The position numbers and the translations under genes are program-made. The notes under the pieces were generated by a model. The model was not told where the DNA came from and did no database searches. It saw only the letters and a list, made by a program, of their open reading frames with translations. A DNA stretch of 64,000 bases from Pseudomonadota bacterium. Lineage in GTDB: Bacteria > Pseudomonadota > Gammaproteobacteria > Burkholderiales > Burkholderiaceae_B. Location of the stretch: the NCBI GenBank assembly GCA_023439305.1, contig JAEXOO010000003.1, positions 62,001-126,000 of the forward strand. The letters are read 5' to 3'. Shown here one piece after another: positions 56,000 through 64,000 of this stretch (the first letter of the stretch is position 1; each line of letters opens with the position of its first letter).

Positions 56000-58072
56000 A
56001 TGCTGCCTTCCCCCGATTCAACCCTGCTCAATCGCGAACTGTCGCTGCTTAAGTTCAATGAGCGTGTTCTGGCCATGGCCGAGAACCCGACGACCCCGCT
56101 GCTGGAGCGCCTGCGTTATATCTGTATCGTCAGCTCCAATCTGGATGAGTTTTTTGAAATCCGCATCTCCAGCCTGAAAGAGCAGATTCATCAGAATCCT
56201 CACCAGGTCGGGGACGACGGCTTCCTGCCGCAGGAGGCATTCGAGCGGGTGCAGGCCGCGGCGCACCAGTTGATTGACCGGCAGAACAACCTGTTGATGC
56301 AGACGGTGCTACCCAGCTTGATGGAAGAGGGCATAGGCTTGCTGCTGCCCGCACGCTGGACTGAAGCGCAGCGCGAGTGGGCCTACCAGACTTTCCAGCG
56401 TGATGTCATGCCCTTGCTCACCCCGATCGGCCTGGATCCCGCGCACCCCTTTCCCCGGGTCTACAACAAAAGCCTGAACTACATTGTCGCGCTCAGCGGC
56501 GAAGATGCGTTCGGGCGCAGCGGCACCATCGCCATTGTGCAGGCCCCGCGCGCTTTGCCCCGCGTCATTCGTGTGCCCGATGACATCGCCGGCATTCCGC
56601 AGGGCTATATGCTGCTGACCTCGCTCATCAGCGTGTTCGTCAACGAGCTGTTTCCCGGCATGGACGTCAAGGGCTGCTACCAGTGGCGCGTGACGCGCAA
56701 CAGCGACCTGTTCGTGGACGAGGAAGAAGTCACCAATCTGCGCTCGGCCCTGCAGGGCGAGCTGTCGCAGCGCAATTTCGGAGCAGCGGTGCGCCTGGAG
56801 ATCGACCAGTCCATGCCCGAGGGGCTGGAGCGTTTCCTGCAGAGCGAGTTTTCGCTGGAAGGGCCGGATACCTATCGTGTGCGCGGTCCGGTGAACCTGT
56901 CGCGCCTGATGCAGTTGTGCAACGTGCCGGACCGTCCGGACCTGCTGTTCCCGGATTATCGAGCGCCTATTCCCGCACCGTTCGATGCGAGTTTCGACTC
57001 GCCTGCTCAGTTCTTCGCGGCCATCGCCCGCAAGGATCAGTTGCTGCATCACCCGTATCAGTCTTTTCAGCCAGTGCTCAGCTTTCTGCGGGCGGCGGCC
57101 GCCGATCCCGCCGTGGTGGGCATCAAGCAGACTATCTATCGCACCGGCGAGGACTCCGAGCTGATGAATATCCTGTTGTCGGCGGCGCGCGCCGGCAAAG
57201 AGGTGACGGTGGTGGTGGAGCTGATGGCGCGTTTTGACGAGCAGACCAACATCAACTGGGCCGCCAAGCTGGAAGAAGTGGGGGCGCACGTCAGCTACGG
57301 CGTGGTGGGACACAAGACCCATGCCAAGATGGCTTTGGTGCTGCGCCGTGAAGACGGCAGCATTCGCCGTTATGGCCATCTGGGGACGGGCAACTATCAT
57401 CCGCGCACAGCGCGTCTGTATACCGACTTCGGACTGATCACGGCCAATCAGGATATTTGCGAGGACATGGACAAGGTGTTTTCGCTCTTGACCGGCCTGG
57501 GGGCCTGGCGGCCGCTTAAGCTGCTGCTGCAATCGCCTTTCACGCTGCACGACAGCATGATGGCGCGCATTCAGGTGGAAACCGAGAATGCATTGGCCGG
57601 CAAGCGGGCCCGCATCATGGCCAAGATGAACTCGCTGCTGGAACCCAAGATCATCCAGGCGCTGTATGACGCCAGCCAGGCAGGGGTCAAGGTGGATCTG
57701 GTCATCCGCGGCGCCTGCGCGCTGCGCGCAGGCGTTCCCGGCCTGTCGGACAATATTCAGGTGCGCTCACTCATCGGGCGGTTCTTGGAGCATTCGCGGG
57801 TGTTTTATTTCTACAACGGTGGCGAAGAGGACGTGTTCATCTCTTCGGCCGACTGGATGGACCGCAATTTTTTCCGTCGTGTGGAGCTGGGCGTGCCGGT
57901 GTTGGATCGGAGTCTTAAGAAACGGGTCATTTCCGAGGCCTTCACCTTTGCGCTGCGTGACAACCAGCTTGCCTGGAAGGCGAATGCGGACGGCACCTAC
58001 AGCCGCATCCGCAGCCGCGGCACGCCATTCAATCTGCATCAGTTTCTGATGCACCGCCTGGGCGGCGCGTGA
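56000..58072 (+). CDS. ppk1: Polyphosphate kinase 1
   Basis: A 690-residue enzyme that polymerises the gamma-phosphate of ATP into polyphosphate. The N domain begins LLNRELSLLKFNERVL, and EEFxE-type and SNLDEFFEIR segments follow. The autophosphorylated histidine is H441 in GHKTHAKMAL, and RRYGHLGTGNYH and the C-terminal PLD-like site are also present. An in-frame TTG lies upstream (55979), but the ATG at 56000 gives a length close to E. coli PPK1 (688). It is upstream of pstSCAB with a Pho box between them. Confidence 0.96.
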   Translation: MLPSPDSTLLNRELSLLKFNERVLAMAENPTTPLLERLRYICIVSSNLDEFFEIRISSLKEQIHQNPHQVGDDGFLPQEAFERVQAAAHQLIDRQNNLLMQTVLPSLMEEGIGLLLPARWTEAQREWAYQTFQRDVMPLLTPIGLDPAHPFPRVYNKSLNYIVALSGEDAFGRSGTIAIVQAPRALPRVIRVPDDIAGIPQGYMLLTSLISVFVNELFPGMDVKGCYQWRVTRNSDLFVDEEEVTNLRSALQGELSQRNFGAAVRLEIDQSMPEGLERFLQSEFSLEGPDTYRVRGPVNLSRLMQLCNVPDRPDLLFPDYRAPIPAPFDASFDSPAQFFAAIARKDQLLHHPYQSFQPVLSFLRAAAADPAVVGIKQTIYRTGEDSELMNILLSAARAGKEVTVVVELMARFDEQTNINWAAKLEEVGAHVSYGVVGHKTHAKMALVLRREDGSIRRYGHLGTGNYHPRTARLYTDFGLITANQDICEDMDKVFSLLTGLGAWRPLKLLLQSPFTLHDSMMARIQVETENALAGKRARIMAKMNSLLEPKIIQALYDASQAGVKVDLVIRGACALRAGVPGLSDNIQVRSLIGRFLEHSRVFYFYNGGEEDVFISSADWMDRNFFRRVELGVPVLDRSLKKRVISEAFTFALRDNQLAWKANADGTYSRIRSRGTPFNLHQFLMHRLGGA

Positions 58073-58082
58073 AATATTTCTA

Positions 58083-58125
58083 TTGTCACGAACATGTCAT
58101 ATAGCCTGTTTAACATGTCGTCACA
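58083..58125 (+). promoter_or_regulatory. Pho box (PhoB operator) upstream of pstS
   Basis: Tandem TGTCA-like units about 11 bp apart: TTGTCAC (58083), ATGTCAT (58094), CTGTTTA (58106) and ATGTCGT (58115). This is the direct-repeat layout of PhoB boxes. A TACTAT hexamer at 58146-58151 could be the -10. It stands 45-90 bp before the pstS start, so phosphate starvation should switch on pstSCAB. Confidence 0.75.
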
Positions 58126-58169
58126 TACAGGGTGGGCCTGTCTCTTACTATCATCAAGAGGATTTCTCG

Positions 58170-59213
58170 ATGTTGAAACGTGTATTTAACAAGGTAACCA
58201 TTGCTCTGGCATTCAGCGCATTCGCTGCTTCCGCCACGGCCGCCGACGTCACCGGCGCAGGTGCTTCGTTCCCATACCCCATTTACGCCAAATGGGCCGC
58301 TGAATACGCCAAGCAGACCAACAACCGTGTGAACTACCAGTCCATCGGTTCGGGCGGCGGCCAGCAGCAGATCATCGCCAAGACGGTCGACTTCGGCGCC
58401 TCCGACGACCCAATGAAGGGCGACGTACTGTCCAAGGAAGGCCTGATCCAGTTCCCCGCCGTAATCGGTGGCGTGGTGCCTGTTGTCAACGTCGAAGGCA
58501 TCGAACCCGGCAAGCTGAAGCTGTCCGGCAAGGTCCTGGGCGACATTTACCTGGGCAAGATCACCAAGTGGGATGACGCAGCCATCAAGGCCCTGAACGG
58601 CGACCTGAAGCTGCCTAACAAGGACATCGTGGTCGTACACCGCTCCGACGGTTCGGGCACCACCTTCGGCTGGACCAACTACCTGTCCAAAGTGTCGCCT
58701 GACTGGAAATCCCAGGTTGGCGAAGGCAAAGCCGTCAAGTGGCCCACCGGTCAGGGCGGCAAGGGCAACGAAGGCGTCGCCGCTTACGTTCGCCAGCTGA
58801 AAGACTCCATCGGCTACGTTGAATACGCCTACGCCAAGCAGAACAAGCTGGCCTGGACGCAACTGCAGAACAAGGACGGCCAGTTCGTGCAACCCGGCCA
58901 AGCCAGTTTCGCTGCTGCGGCTGCCAACGCCGACTGGAAGAGCGCACCCGGTATGGGCGTGATCCTGACCGAAGAGCCCGGCGCCGAATCCTGGCCCATC
59001 ACTTCGGCCACGTTCATCCTGATGCACAAGTCGCAAGACAAGCCTGAAAACGGCAAGGCCGTGCTGGACTTCTTCAACTGGGCCTTTGAAAACGGTGCCA
59101 AGTCGGCTGAAGAGCTGGACTACGTCGCTCTGCCTAAGGACGTGACGGATCAGATCAAGGCTGCCTGGGCTGCTGAAATCAAGTCCAAAGACGGCGCTGC
59201 GGTCTGGAAGTAA
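58170..59213 (+). CDS. pstS: Phosphate ABC transporter substrate-binding protein
   Basis: A 347-residue periplasmic phosphate receptor. The signal peptide is residues 1-24 (ends ATA before ADVTGAGASF). Phosphate-contacting segments follow: GAGASFPYPIY (about 28-38), SIGSGGGQQQI, DFGASDDPM and HRSDGSGTTFGWTNYLS. AGAGGA just upstream sets the ATG at 58170; the longer frame from 58083 runs through the Pho box. A stable hairpin with weak T run follows (59257-59290), before pstC. Confidence 0.97.
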   Translation: MLKRVFNKVTIALAFSAFAASATAADVTGAGASFPYPIYAKWAAEYAKQTNNRVNYQSIGSGGGQQQIIAKTVDFGASDDPMKGDVLSKEGLIQFPAVIGGVVPVVNVEGIEPGKLKLSGKVLGDIYLGKITKWDDAAIKALNGDLKLPNKDIVVVHRSDGSGTTFGWTNYLSKVSPDWKSQVGEGKAVKWPTGQGGKGNEGVAAYVRQLKDSIGYVEYAYAKQNKLAWTQLQNKDGQFVQPGQASFAAAAANADWKSAPGMGVILTEEPGAESWPITSATFILMHKSQDKPENGKAVLDFFNWAFENGAKSAEELDYVALPKDVTDQIKAAWAAEIKSKDGAAVWK

Positions 59214-59256
59214 GATTCGTGTTCAAATACAGGTCAGTTGTAAATTGATCTCCCGA

Positions 59257-59290
59257 GACGGCCCACCTCTAGGTGGTGCCGTCTTTGTTA
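59257..59290 (+). terminator. Hairpin between pstS and pstC, partial terminator or stabiliser
   Basis: GACGGC and GCCGTC enclose a second stem CCACCT/AGGTGG, followed by TTTGTT. The interrupted T run suggests leaky termination or 3'-end protection, which would give more pstS than pstCAB mRNA. Confidence 0.6.
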
Positions 59291-59426
59291 TGTAAAAATT
59301 ACGGTTTTGTCTTGAACGTACGGCGCAATCGGCAGCCTCTGGCGGCGGTCCTCCCAGCTACCTGGCGACTGAAAGCACAGCGTCTGTTCGTTTGTCCCCT
59401 TCCGGCCTGACGCTTCATCTGTCTAC

Positions 59427-60365
59427 ATGAAATCAAATCAGAACGCCCTTATGGATGGCATCTTCAGGAACATGACGCGCTCGTTTGCGTTTTTCGTGTT
59501 CATCCTGTTGGCCGCCATCTCCATTTCCCTGATCTACGGAAGCCGGGAGTCCATCGCCGAATACGGTTTTTCCTTTCTCTGGACGGATAACTGGGATCCG
59601 GTCAACAACGAATATGGCGCCCTGGTGCCCATTGTGGGCACGCTGCTCACCTCCTTGATTGCGCTGTGCATTGCCGTGCCGGTGTCCTTCGGCATCGCCA
59701 TGTTCTTGACCGAGCTGGCTCCGACCTGGCTGCGCCGCCCTTTGGGCACAGCCATTGAAATGCTGGCCGCTATTCCATCCATCATCTACGGCATGTGGGG
59801 CCTGTTTGTATTCGTGCCCCTGTTCCAGGCCTATGTGCAGCCCGCGCTGATCTCCCTTTTTGCAGGCGTGCCCGTGCTGGGCCAGATCTTCGCCGGCCCT
59901 CCCTTTGGCATCGGCGTGTTCACCGCCGGCCTGATCCTGTCCATCATGGTGATCCCGTTCATCACCGCCGTGATGCGCGACGTGTTCGAGCTGGTGCCCC
60001 CCATGCTCAAGGAGTCGGCCTATGGCCTGGGCAGCACGACCTGGGAGGTGATGTGGCGCGTGGTCCTGCCTTTCACCAAGAACGGCGTCATCGGCGGCAT
60101 TATGCTGGGTCTGGGGCGTGCACTGGGCGAGACCATGGCCGTCACTTTCGTGATTGGCAACTCGTTCAATCTGCCCAATTCGCTGTTCGGCCCCTCCAAC
60201 TCCATCGCCTCGGCGCTGGCCAACGAATTCAACGAAGCGGGCGGCATGCAGAAGTCTGCGCTGCTGGAACTGGGCCTGATCCTGTTCCTGATCACCACCA
60301 TCGTGCTGGCGATTTCCAAGCTGCTGTTGCTGCGCCTGTCCAAGGGCGAAGGTTCGTCGCGCTAA
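59427..60365 (+). CDS. pstC: Phosphate ABC transporter permease PstC
   Basis: A 312-residue inner-membrane permease with six helices. The coupling loop is KESAYGLGSTTWEVMWRVVLP and the segment before it (FITAVMRDVFELVPPML) is typical of PstC. GYSF-like and GTLLTSLIALCIAVPVSFGIA segments mark the second helix pair. A second in-frame ATG lies at residue 9, so the exact start is uncertain. It is 213 bp downstream of pstS and 12 bp upstream of pstA. Confidence 0.96.
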   Translation: MKSNQNALMDGIFRNMTRSFAFFVFILLAAISISLIYGSRESIAEYGFSFLWTDNWDPVNNEYGALVPIVGTLLTSLIALCIAVPVSFGIAMFLTELAPTWLRRPLGTAIEMLAAIPSIIYGMWGLFVFVPLFQAYVQPALISLFAGVPVLGQIFAGPPFGIGVFTAGLILSIMVIPFITAVMRDVFELVPPMLKESAYGLGSTTWEVMWRVVLPFTKNGVIGGIMLGLGRALGETMAVTFVIGNSFNLPNSLFGPSNSIASALANEFNEAGGMQKSALLELGLILFLITTIVLAISKLLLLRLSKGEGSSR

Positions 60366-60377
60366 GGATCACACACC

Positions 60378-61241
60378 ATGTTCGATAAAAAATCCGCTAT
60401 CAGTCTGGATAACCCCATCTACAAGCGCCGGCAGATCTTCAACCGCCTGATGCTGGGTATTTCCTTTGCTGCCCTGATCTTCGGCCTGTTCTGGCTGTTC
60501 TGGATCATCTTCACCCTGATCGAAAAGGGCAGCAGCGCCATGTCCTGGTCGCTGCTGACCGAAAGCACCCCGCCGCCCGGCGGCGAGGGGGGATTGCTCA
60601 ACGCCATCATGGGCAGCGTCATGATGGCCGCCGTGGGCACGCTGATCGGCACGCCCATCGGCATCCTGGCCGGCACCTACCTGTCGGAGTACGGTCAGCG
60701 CGGCTGGCTGGCGCCAGCCACGCGTTTCCTGAACGACGTGCTGCTGTCGGCACCGTCCATCATCATCGGCCTGTTCATCTACGCGGTCTACGTGGCTCAG
60801 GTCGGACACTACTCAGGTTGGGCCGGCGCTCTGGCCCTGGCCATTCTGGTGATTCCCGTGGTGGTGCGCTCTACCGACAATATGCTGCTGCTGGTTCCCA
60901 ATAGTCTGCGCGAGGCGGCCGCTGCCCTGGGCTGTCCCAAGTGGAAGATCATCATGGCGATTTCCTATCGCGCTGCGCTGCCCGGTATCGTTACCGGCGT
61001 GCTGCTGGCGGTGGCCCGTATTGCAGGCGAAACCGCGCCGCTGCTGTTCACCGCCCTGAACAACCAGTTCATGTCCATGAACATGAACGCGCCCATGGCC
61101 AACCTGCCTGTGGTGATTTTCCAATACGCTGCCAGCCCCTTCGAGGACTGGAATCGCCTGGCCTGGGCCGGTGCGGTCCTGATCACTTTGCTGGTGCTGG
61201 GCATCAATATTCTGGCCCGCAGCCTTTTCCGCAATAAATAA
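60378..61241 (+). CDS. pstA: Phosphate ABC transporter permease PstA
   Basis: A 287-residue partner of PstC with six helices. SLREAAAALGCPKWKIIMAISYRAALP is the coupling region, and GTYLSEYG and PSIIIGLFIYAVYV are family segments. ATG at 60378 follows a purine-rich AAGGAT stretch that overlaps the pstC stop. pstB begins 33 bp after its stop. Confidence 0.96.
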   Translation: MFDKKSAISLDNPIYKRRQIFNRLMLGISFAALIFGLFWLFWIIFTLIEKGSSAMSWSLLTESTPPPGGEGGLLNAIMGSVMMAAVGTLIGTPIGILAGTYLSEYGQRGWLAPATRFLNDVLLSAPSIIIGLFIYAVYVAQVGHYSGWAGALALAILVIPVVVRSTDNMLLLVPNSLREAAAALGCPKWKIIMAISYRAALPGIVTGVLLAVARIAGETAPLLFTALNNQFMSMNMNAPMANLPVVIFQYAASPFEDWNRLAWAGAVLITLLVLGINILARSLFRNK

Positions 61242-61274
61242 ATTCCACGGAGCGCCCTCGTCGGCCTGATTGCT

Positions 61275-62054
61275 ATGAGTCAAACCACTATTTCTGCCGA
61301 AAAGACCAAGATTGAAATCAAGGATCTGAATTTCTTCTATGGTAAGTTCCATGCGCTGCGCAACGTGAACATGTCCATCAAGGAAAACAAGGTCACCGCC
61401 TTCATCGGCCCTTCGGGCTGCGGCAAGTCCACTCTGCTGCGTACCTTGAACCGCATGTACGAGCTGTACCCCGGCCAGCGCGCCGAAGGCGAGATCCTGC
61501 TGGACAACGAGAACCTGTTGACGTCCAAACAGGATATCTCCTTGATCCGTGCCAAGGTTGGCATGGTGTTCCAGAAGCCCACGCCGTTTCCCATGAGCAT
61601 CTACGATAACGTGGCATTTGGCGTGCGTTTGTTCGAGCGTCTGAGCAAGGGGGAAATGGATGAGCGCGTAGAATGGGCGTTGTCCAAGGCGGCGCTGTGG
61701 AATGAGGTCAAGGACAAGCTGCACCAGAGCGGCAACGGCCTGTCCGGCGGCCAGCAGCAGCGTCTGTGTATTGCCCGCGGCGTAGCGATCAAGCCCGAAG
61801 TCCTGTTGCTGGACGAGCCCTGCTCGGCGCTGGATCCCATTTCGACCGCCAAGATCGAAGAGCTGATTGCAGAGCTGAAGACCGACTACACGGTGGTCAT
61901 CGTGACGCACAACATGCAGCAGGCCGCTCGTTGTTCGGACTACACGGCGTATATGTATCTGGGTGAACTGATGGAATTCGGCGAAACCGACCAGATTTTC
62001 GTCAAGCCCGCCCGCAAGGAAACCGAAGACTACATCACCGGCCGTTTCGGCTGA
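61275..62054 (+). CDS. pstB: Phosphate ABC transporter ATP-binding protein
   Basis: A 259-residue ATPase. Walker A GPSGCGKST is at 45-53, the PstB-specific Q-loop region is VGMVFQKPTPFPMSIYDNVAFG, signature LSGGQQQR, Walker B LLLDEPCSALDPIST, and H-loop VTHNMQQA. Ends in the family tail RKETEDYITGRFG. It is the last gene of the operon; phoU, which usually follows pstB, is missing and a terminator stands instead. Confidence 0.97.
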   Translation: MSQTTISAEKTKIEIKDLNFFYGKFHALRNVNMSIKENKVTAFIGPSGCGKSTLLRTLNRMYELYPGQRAEGEILLDNENLLTSKQDISLIRAKVGMVFQKPTPFPMSIYDNVAFGVRLFERLSKGEMDERVEWALSKAALWNEVKDKLHQSGNGLSGGQQQRLCIARGVAIKPEVLLLDEPCSALDPISTAKIEELIAELKTDYTVVIVTHNMQQAARCSDYTAYMYLGELMEFGETDQIFVKPARKETEDYITGRFG

Positions 62055-62094
62055 TCCTGTCAATTGACGGCCAAGCCGTCAGTTCGATTTCTTG

Positions 62095-62132
62095 AAAAAG
62101 CCCTGGCGCCTTGAGCGGCAGGGCTTTTTTTT
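62095..62132 (+). terminator. Rho-independent terminator of pstSCAB
   Basis: AAAAAGCCCTG and CAGGGCTTTTT arms with an internal GC-rich loop, followed by a T run; 40 bp after the pstB stop. A second perfect hairpin, TGACGGC-CAA-GCCGTCA, lies between (62065-62081). Confidence 0.88.
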
Positions 62133-62291
62133 ATGGTGCGCCCGGTAGGGCGCTCTCACACTTGTACGGAACGCTGCGATGTATATCCGACAGGTATAAG
62201 CGTGGTAGAGAAAGCCCGACCCGCTGCCGTATCTGGCTTCTTGGAGCGAAGCGATGTATTCTTACCAAATCCTTATCAACACTTTGAGGGT

Positions 62292-62510
62292 ATGAAAATG
62301 GCCGTTACCGCCACCTTATCCAGCAAGTTCCAGATATCCATTCCCAAAGCCGTGCGCGAAGAACAGCACTGGAAAGCCGGGCAAGAATTCGTGTTCATCC
62401 CCAAAGGCAGAGGTGTGCTAGTGATGCCCGTACCCGAGCTGGATCAGTTGGCCGGCATCGCCAAGGGCGCACGCACTGACGGCTACCGCGACCGCGGGGA
62501 TCGTTACTGA
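62292..62510 (+). CDS. vapB: AbrB/SpoVT-fold antitoxin (VapB-like)
   Basis: A 72-residue swapped-hairpin DNA-binding protein. LSSKFQISIPKAVREEQHWKAGQEFVF-type layout (about 9-35) is the AbrB/MazE/VapB fold, and the C-terminal acidic/basic tail (DQLAGIAKGARTDGYRDRG) would wrap around the toxin. Start is the ATG at 62292, after GAGGGT; a second ATG at 62298 is possible. The stop overlaps the toxin start as TGATG. VapB-type antitoxins repress their own operon; I see no obvious palindromic operator in the 150 bp upstream. Confidence 0.88.
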   Translation: MKMAVTATLSSKFQISIPKAVREEQHWKAGQEFVFIPKGRGVLVMPVPELDQLAGIAKGARTDGYRDRGDRY

Positions 62511-62899
62511 TGGCGGCACCATTGCGCGTGGTTGATACTTCGGCCTGGATCGAATGGCTCATCGGCAGTGCGCTCGGCAAGAAGCTGGGCAAGCAGTTCC
62601 CAGATAAGCCGCAGTGCATCGTGCCGACCATCGTGCAGCTCGAACTGTCAAAGTGGCTGGTGCGCGAACTCGGCGAGGAACAAGCAGACCAGGTGATCGC
62701 TTACACGCAGAAGTGCGTCGTCGTGCCACTGGACACCGCCATCGCTCTGCTCGCGGCAGATCTGCACCGCGAACACAAACTGGCCACCGCCGACGCCATT
62801 GTCTACGCGACGGCACGTCATCAGGGCGCGGAACTTCTTACCTGCGATGCGCACTTCAAAGGGCTGCGGGACGTGGCATTGTTCGCCAAAACAGCTTGA
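62510..62899 (+). CDS. vapC: PIN-domain RNase toxin (VapC-like)
   Basis: A 129-residue PIN-fold ribonuclease. The four acidic residues of the active site are in place: D9 (VVDTSAW), E45 (QLELSK), D95 (TADAIVYATA) and D113 (TCDAHF). VapC toxins cut initiator tRNA or rRNA, or other tRNAs, and are neutralised by the upstream antitoxin. One-base overlap with the antitoxin gene (TGATG) indicates coupling. The pair sits between the pst terminator and the acyl-CoA synthetase gene with no visible mobile-element ends. Confidence 0.92.
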   Translation: MAAPLRVVDTSAWIEWLIGSALGKKLGKQFPDKPQCIVPTIVQLELSKWLVRELGEEQADQVIAYTQKCVVVPLDTAIALLAADLHREHKLATADAIVYATARHQGAELLTCDAHFKGLRDVALFAKTA

Positions 62900-63151
62900 G
62901 ATCGCGAAGAAAATCTCCCCCACACTCGCACTTTTCATGTGGCCCCTCATCAGCATGACGTATTGCTGCTGGCTTAGCCTGTTGGAGTGAAGGTATTAGT
63001 CCGCCGTAAAAGTACTCGGCACGAAAGTAATCATCGAAGAGCCGCCGTCAAAAGCCATCAGTTTGTTGAGTTCCGACGGGCTATGCATAAGGGGAGCGTG
63101 GTTCACGTCTCTGACCGTGTGCGTTACGCCTTGCTCCGGTCCAAGTGTCAG

Positions 63152-64000
63152 TCATTCGCGTTGGCGCAAGGCGTGACGAATGACTTTGCCGGTGGCGGTC
63201 ATGGGCAGAGACTCCACGAATTCGATCAAGCGCGGGTATTCGTGTGCGGCGACGCGGCGTTTGATGTGGTTCTGAATGTCTTTGATCAATTCGTCAGAGG
63301 GCTGCACGCCTTCCTTCAGGACGATGAAGGCCTTCACGACTTCGGTACGTTCAGGGTCGGGCACGCCGACCACGGCGGCCATGGCGACGGCGTCATGGCC
63401 CAGCAGCCCGTCTTCGATGGGGCCGGGTCCGATACGGTAGCCGGCGCTGGTGATCACATCGTCGTTGCGGCCTACGAAACGGATATAGCCTTCTTCGTCC
63501 AGCACACCTTTGTCACCGGTCAGCAGCCAGTCGCCGGCGAACTTTTCGCGTGTGGCTTCGGGGCGCTGCCAGTACTCCAGAAACATGACGGGGTCGGGCC
63601 GCTGCACGGCGATATGCCCTTCTGCGCCCGCCGGCAAGATATGGCCCGTCTCGTCCACCACGGCAATACGATGGCCAGGGACCGGCTTGCCGATTTTCCC
63701 GGCTTGTCCGGGAAACCAGGTCGAGCAGGACGAGACGATCATATTGCACTCAGTCTGGCCGTAGAACTCGTTAATAGTGATGCCCAGTTCCTGCTGCGCC
63801 CATTGCAGCAGTTCAGACCCCAGAGACTCCCCGCCGCTGGCAATCGATTGCAGTTGCAAAGGCCAGCGTTGACGGGGAGACGGGCTGCGACGCAGCAGCT
63901 TCAAGGCCGTGGGCGGCAAGAATGTATGGGTGACGCCGTGGTCGGACATCAGCTTCCAGGCCGCTTCGGCATCGAATTTGGGGAAACGGTGCGCCAGGAC
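63152..64000 (-). CDS. AMP-forming acyl-CoA synthetase, C-terminal part (partial)
   Basis: The 3' part (283 codons, including the stop) of an ANL-superfamily enzyme that runs off the right edge. It activates a carboxylic acid to acyl-AMP and then acyl-CoA. Visible motifs are YGQTEC (motif A5 region), DETGHILPAGAEGHIAV, TGDKGVLDEEGYIRFVGRNDDVI (A7-A8), the hinge and GYRIGP, and PMTATGKVIRHALR with the catalytic lysine (A10). The GYRIGPGPIEDGLLGHDAV layout resembles acetyl-, propionyl- or medium-chain synthetases; chain length cannot be set without the N-terminal part. Confidence 0.93.
   Translation of the reverse strand, partial: VLAHRFPKFDAEAAWKLMSDHGVTHTFLPPTALKLLRRSPSPRQRWPLQLQSIASGGESLGSELLQWAQQELGITINEFYGQTECNMIVSSCSTWFPGQAGKIGKPVPGHRIAVVDETGHILPAGAEGHIAVQRPDPVMFLEYWQRPEATREKFAGDWLLTGDKGVLDEEGYIRFVGRNDDVITSAGYRIGPGPIEDGLLGHDAVAMAAVVGVPDPERTEVVKAFIVLKEGVQPSDELIKDIQNHIKRRVAAHEYPRLIEFVESLPMTATGKVIRHALRQRE

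Overview
The window looks like a chromosomal segment of a GC-rich betaproteobacterium of the order Burkholderiales, most likely family Alcaligenaceae (the Bordetella/Achromobacter/Alcaligenes group). The reasons are the gene orders pcnB-HAD-hda/purM, ffs-dnaX-ybaB-recR and carAB...greA-yhbY/rlmE-ftsH-folP-glmM, a Bug-type (TctC) periplasmic receptor, and a MutL that carries its own endonuclease motif. The family assignment is inference from gene order and protein character, not from a database search. Almost all of the window is housekeeping sequence. The accessory parts are a CRISPR array, a small cysteine-rich secreted protein beside it, a VapBC-type toxin-antitoxin pair and a structured intergenic inverted repeat.

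Layout. 1-3.2 kb: start of pcnB, a HAD phosphatase and hda on the minus strand, divergent from purM, then a 0.5 kb gap holding a long inverted repeat. 3.2-9.6 kb: miaA and mutL (minus), a DedA protein (plus), amiC, tsaE and an AEC permease (minus). 9.7-14.7 kb: a Bug receptor, a two-domain malic enzyme (maeB), a LysR regulator and a small membrane protein. 15-18.3 kb: tRNA-Arg(CCT), a PACE efflux protein, an MFS transporter, ybaK and xerD. 18.4-21.5 kb: the molybdate operon modABC behind a ModE-like box, facing modE. 21.56-23.6 kb: a type I-E CRISPR array (32 repeats, 31 spacers) with a leader containing a full IHF consensus, but no cas gene anywhere in the window. 23.65-30.3 kb: a cysteine-rich secreted protein, then an AddB-like/AddA-like nuclease-helicase pair. 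30.3-36.5 kb: 4.5S RNA, dnaX, ybaB, recR and a NitT/TauT-type ABC transporter. 36.6-42.2 kb: transaldolase and carAB. 42.3-47 kb: lpxO-like dioxygenase, SDR, LysE exporter, phosphoglycerate mutase-like phosphatase and NCS2 permease. 47.2-54.2 kb: greA, yhbY, rlmE, ftsH, folP, glmM and an OlsB-like acyltransferase. 54.2-62.1 kb: phosphate block ppx / ppk1-pstSCAB with a Pho box before pstS and no phoU. 62.2-64 kb: vapBC-like pair and the 3' part of an acyl-CoA synthetase gene.

How the parts work together. hda, dnaX, recR, mutL, the AddAB-like pair and xerD serve replication, repair and chromosome resolution. modABC with modE, and ppx-ppk1-pstSCAB, are self-contained molybdate and phosphate homeostasis units with visible operator-like sites. 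The CRISPR array has all the cis features of a live I-E locus and must depend on cas genes elsewhere in the genome. It lies about 0.8 kb from a helicase-nuclease pair of the kind known in other bacteria to supply DNA fragments for spacer acquisition. That proximity, and the uncharacterised cysteine-rich protein between them, are the main leads for follow-up.
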